A DNA stretch of 64,000 bases, from the NCBI RefSeq assembly GCF_900102885.1, contig NZ_FNGE01000001.1, positions 124,001 to 188,000 of the forward strand, written 5' to 3'. The stretch comes from Paracoccus chinensis. Lineage in GTDB: Bacteria > Pseudomonadota > Alphaproteobacteria > Rhodobacterales > Rhodobacteraceae. A program made the position numbers and the translations under genes. The notes below the pieces were generated by a model. It was not told the origin of the DNA. It was given only the letters and a program-made list of their open reading frames with translations, and made no database searches. Positions 62,390 through 64,000 of this stretch are shown here, in pieces; the stretch's first letter is position 1, and each line of letters opens with the position of its first letter.

Positions 62390-63763
62390 CTAGCGGGCTT
62401 GCGGCGCGCGGGCCAGAGCGGCGCCCTGCGCGCCCGCCCAGCGCCAGAAGCGCGACATCAGCAGCCCGGCCGCCGCCGTCAGCCCGAGAAGCAGCCCCAG
62501 CCACAGGCCTTGCGGCCCCATGCCCAGCGGGAAAGCCAGCAGCCAGCCCGCGGGCAGGCCGATCAGCCAATAGCTGACCACCGCCAGCACCATCGGCACG
62601 CGGGTGTCCTGCACGCCCCGCAGCAGCCCCAGCGCGATGGCCTGCATCGCGTCCGCCAGCTGGAACAGCCCGGCGTAAAGCATCAGCGAGGCCGCCAGCG
62701 CGACGATCACCGGCGCCTTCGGATCGGCGGGGTTGAGGTAAAGCCCGGTCAGCGTCTCGGGGATGGCAAGGAAGGCCGCCATCGGGATCAGGGCGAAGCC
62801 TGCCGACAGCAGGATCGCCGCGATGGCGGCCAGCCGCATCCCTTGCGCGTCGCCGGTTCCATGCGCCGTCCCCACGCGGATCGTGGCGGCGTTGGAGATC
62901 CCCAGGTGGACCATGAAGGTCAGCCCCGCGATCTGCAGGGCAATGCCATGGGCGGCCAGCGGCTCGGCCCCGAACCAGCCCATCAGGACATTGGCGCCGG
63001 TGAACATCCCCGTTTCCGCCACCAGGGTCAGCCCGATCGGCAGCCCTAGCGCGAAGACTGACCGGAAGGCCGCCCAGTCAGGCCGCCAGAGCCGCTGGAA
63101 CAGGCGGTACTGCCGCCCCTCGGGCGCCCAGGCGGCGCAGGCGGCAAGTGCCGCAAGCTGCAGCCAGTTCACCGCGAGGCTGGCGATGCCGGAGCCGCGC
63201 ACGCCCAGCTCCGGCAGGCCCCAGTGGCCGAAGATCAGCAGCCAGTTGAACAGGGCGTTGACCGGCAGTCCGACCACGTTGATGACAAGCGCCAGGTTGG
63301 GCCGCCCCAGCGCCGCGAGATAGCTGTTCAGCACCATCCCCGCCAGCACGGCGGGCATCGCCGGGATCATCACCCGCAGCCATTCCTGCCCCAGCGCGGC
63401 GACCCGGGGTTCCTGCCCCAAGGCCGACAGGATCGGTCCCGACCACCACAGAAGCGGCACGATCAGCAGGGAGTGCAGGACCGACAGCCACAGCGCCATG
63501 CGCGTCGCCCGCCGCAGCTCGGCCGCGTCATCCCGCGCGCGGGCATTGGCGATCACCCCCATGACGCCCAGCGCATAGCCGGACCCGAGCATGGTCAGGA
63601 TGAAGAAATACGAGGTCGCCAGCACCAGCGCCGCCAGCTCGTCGACGCCGTAGCGGCCGATCAGGATCGTGTCCGTCACCCCGATCAGCATCCGGCTGAC
63701 ATGGGTGCCGACCAGCGGCAGGCCGAGAAGGAATGTGGCGGTCAGGTGCGGGCGCAGGCTCAT
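62390..63763 (-). CDS. MATE-family multidrug/toxin exporter
   Basis: A 457-residue membrane protein with about 12 membrane segments and MATE motifs: GLPLVGTHVSRMLIGVTDTILIGRYG, YLAALGRPNLALVINVVGLPVNALFNWLLIF, and MWLSVLHS-like loops. MATE proteins export cationic drugs or dyes using sodium or proton gradients. The substrate is not predictable. It has a possible hairpin between it and the upstream fmt gene. Confidence 0.92.
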   Translation of the reverse strand: MSLRPHLTATFLLGLPLVGTHVSRMLIGVTDTILIGRYGVDELAALVLATSYFFILTMLGSGYALGVMGVIANARARDDAAELRRATRMALWLSVLHSLLIVPLLWWSGPILSALGQEPRVAALGQEWLRVMIPAMPAVLAGMVLNSYLAALGRPNLALVINVVGLPVNALFNWLLIFGHWGLPELGVRGSGIASLAVNWLQLAALAACAAWAPEGRQYRLFQRLWRPDWAAFRSVFALGLPIGLTLVAETGMFTGANVLMGWFGAEPLAAHGIALQIAGLTFMVHLGISNAATIRVGTAHGTGDAQGMRLAAIAAILLSAGFALIPMAAFLAIPETLTGLYLNPADPKAPVIVALAASLMLYAGLFQLADAMQAIALGLLRGVQDTRVPMVLAVVSYWLIGLPAGWLLAFPLGMGPQGLWLGLLLGLTAAAGLLMSRFWRWAGAQGAALARAPQAR

Positions 63764-63783
63764 GCCCTGCCCGTTACTCTCAA

Positions 63784-63811
63784 TCAGGCGGCGCGGGAAG
63801 GCCGCGCCTGA
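63784..63811 (-). terminator. Hairpin between fmt and the MATE gene
   Basis: TCAGGCG and its reverse complement pair, with a 3-base bulge and three more pairs around a GAAGG loop. It lies 22 bases past the fmt stop and 20 bases before the MATE start, so it could terminate fmt or attenuate. It lacks a T-run. Confidence 0.35.
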
Positions 63812-63833
63812 CTGCTCGCCCGGACCGTGCCGG

Positions 63834-64000
63834 TCAGTCCAGCCTCGCGGGCAGCGCCATTCCCCGCAGCGCCTCGGCGGTGGGCAGGGGGCGCTTGCCC
63901 TCGCGCTGGACCTCGGTGATCTCGACCGCGCCCTCGCCGCAGGCGACGACCAGCCCGCCCAGCACCTCGCCCGGCGCGCCCTGCCCCTCGGCCAGCCGCG
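63834..64000 (-). CDS. fmt: Methionyl-tRNA formyltransferase, C-terminal part
   Basis: The last 54 codons of a gene that continues beyond the window. They read [20 protein letters not shown], then [20 protein letters not shown] and a final [13 protein letters not shown], matching the C-terminal domain of methionyl-tRNA formyltransferase (the GEVL, ACGxGA and QREGKR motifs). This enzyme formylates the initiator Met-tRNA. The stop is at 63834-63836. Confidence 0.85.
   Translation of the reverse strand, partial: RLAEGQGAPGEVLGGLVVACGEGAVEITEVQREGKRPLPTAEALRGMALPARLD

Overview
The window is 64 kb of uniformly GC-rich bacterial chromosome with tightly packed genes, many joined by ATGA or TGATG start/stop overlaps. 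Gene content points to an alphaproteobacterium of the Rhodobacteraceae, most likely close to Paracoccus or Rhodobacter: MotB-FlgE-FlgK-FlgL-FlgI order, DUF2125 protein, TamA/TamB, opgG-opgH-opgC, an NDUFAF5-like methyltransferase next to ferrochelatase and ComF. This assignment rests on family recognition, not on a search. I see no prophage, insertion sequence, CRISPR array, plasmid function or rRNA.

Layout. (1) 1-2.8 kb: end of a sugar-acid catabolic locus (TRAP permease end, idonate 5-dehydrogenase-like gene, remnant of a mannitol-dehydrogenase/fructuronate-reductase-family gene, second zinc dehydrogenase). (2) 2.8-13.2 kb: phosphoglucomutase and, divergently, an 8.6-kb cyclic beta-1,2-glucan synthase gene. 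(3) 13.4-19.2 kb: minus-strand flagellar group motB-flgE-flgK-flgL-flgI, in which flgK carries a one-base frameshift. (4) 19.2-25.4 kb: GMC oxidoreductase and a pqiA-pqiA'-pqiB-pqiC lipid-transport operon. (5) 25.4-32.9 kb: flavin reductase, CysQ-like phosphatase, PmbA/TldE, DUF2125 protein, small crotonase, DUF454 protein, S-adenosylhomocysteinase and a secreted hypothetical protein. (6) 33.1-44.8 kb: tamA-tamB outer-membrane assembly pair, then opgG-opgH-opgC for osmoregulated periplasmic glucans. (7) 44.8-50.9 kb: tRNA-Ala(CGC), thioredoxin, a 25-residue membrane peptide, the glycine cleavage operon gcvT-gcvH-gcvP behind a tandem glycine riboswitch, and an L,D-transpeptidase lipoprotein. 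(8) 51-64 kb: dense housekeeping block (RNA methyltransferase, ABC exporter, CCA-adding enzyme, two Nudix enzymes, Hsp33, ferrochelatase, methyltransferase, ComF, ArfB, Pit transporter, Lrp-type ligand-binding protein, MATE exporter, end of fmt).

A recurring theme is the cell envelope: phosphoglucomutase feeds UDP-glucose synthesis; two unrelated glucan synthesis systems (Cgs, and OpgG/H with the OpgC succinyltransferase) use it; TamA/TamB, PqiA/B/C and an L,D-transpeptidase handle outer-membrane, lipid and peptidoglycan work.

The points most worth a second look are the coexistence of two periplasmic-glucan synthases, a palindromic repeat inserted in frame in the CCA-adding enzyme (with a second, intergenic copy in the gcv operon), the flgK frameshift, the dehydrogenase remnant at 1.6-1.8 kb, and the ~99-residue repeat array in TamB. 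No obviously new multi-gene system was found; the rest is recognisable.
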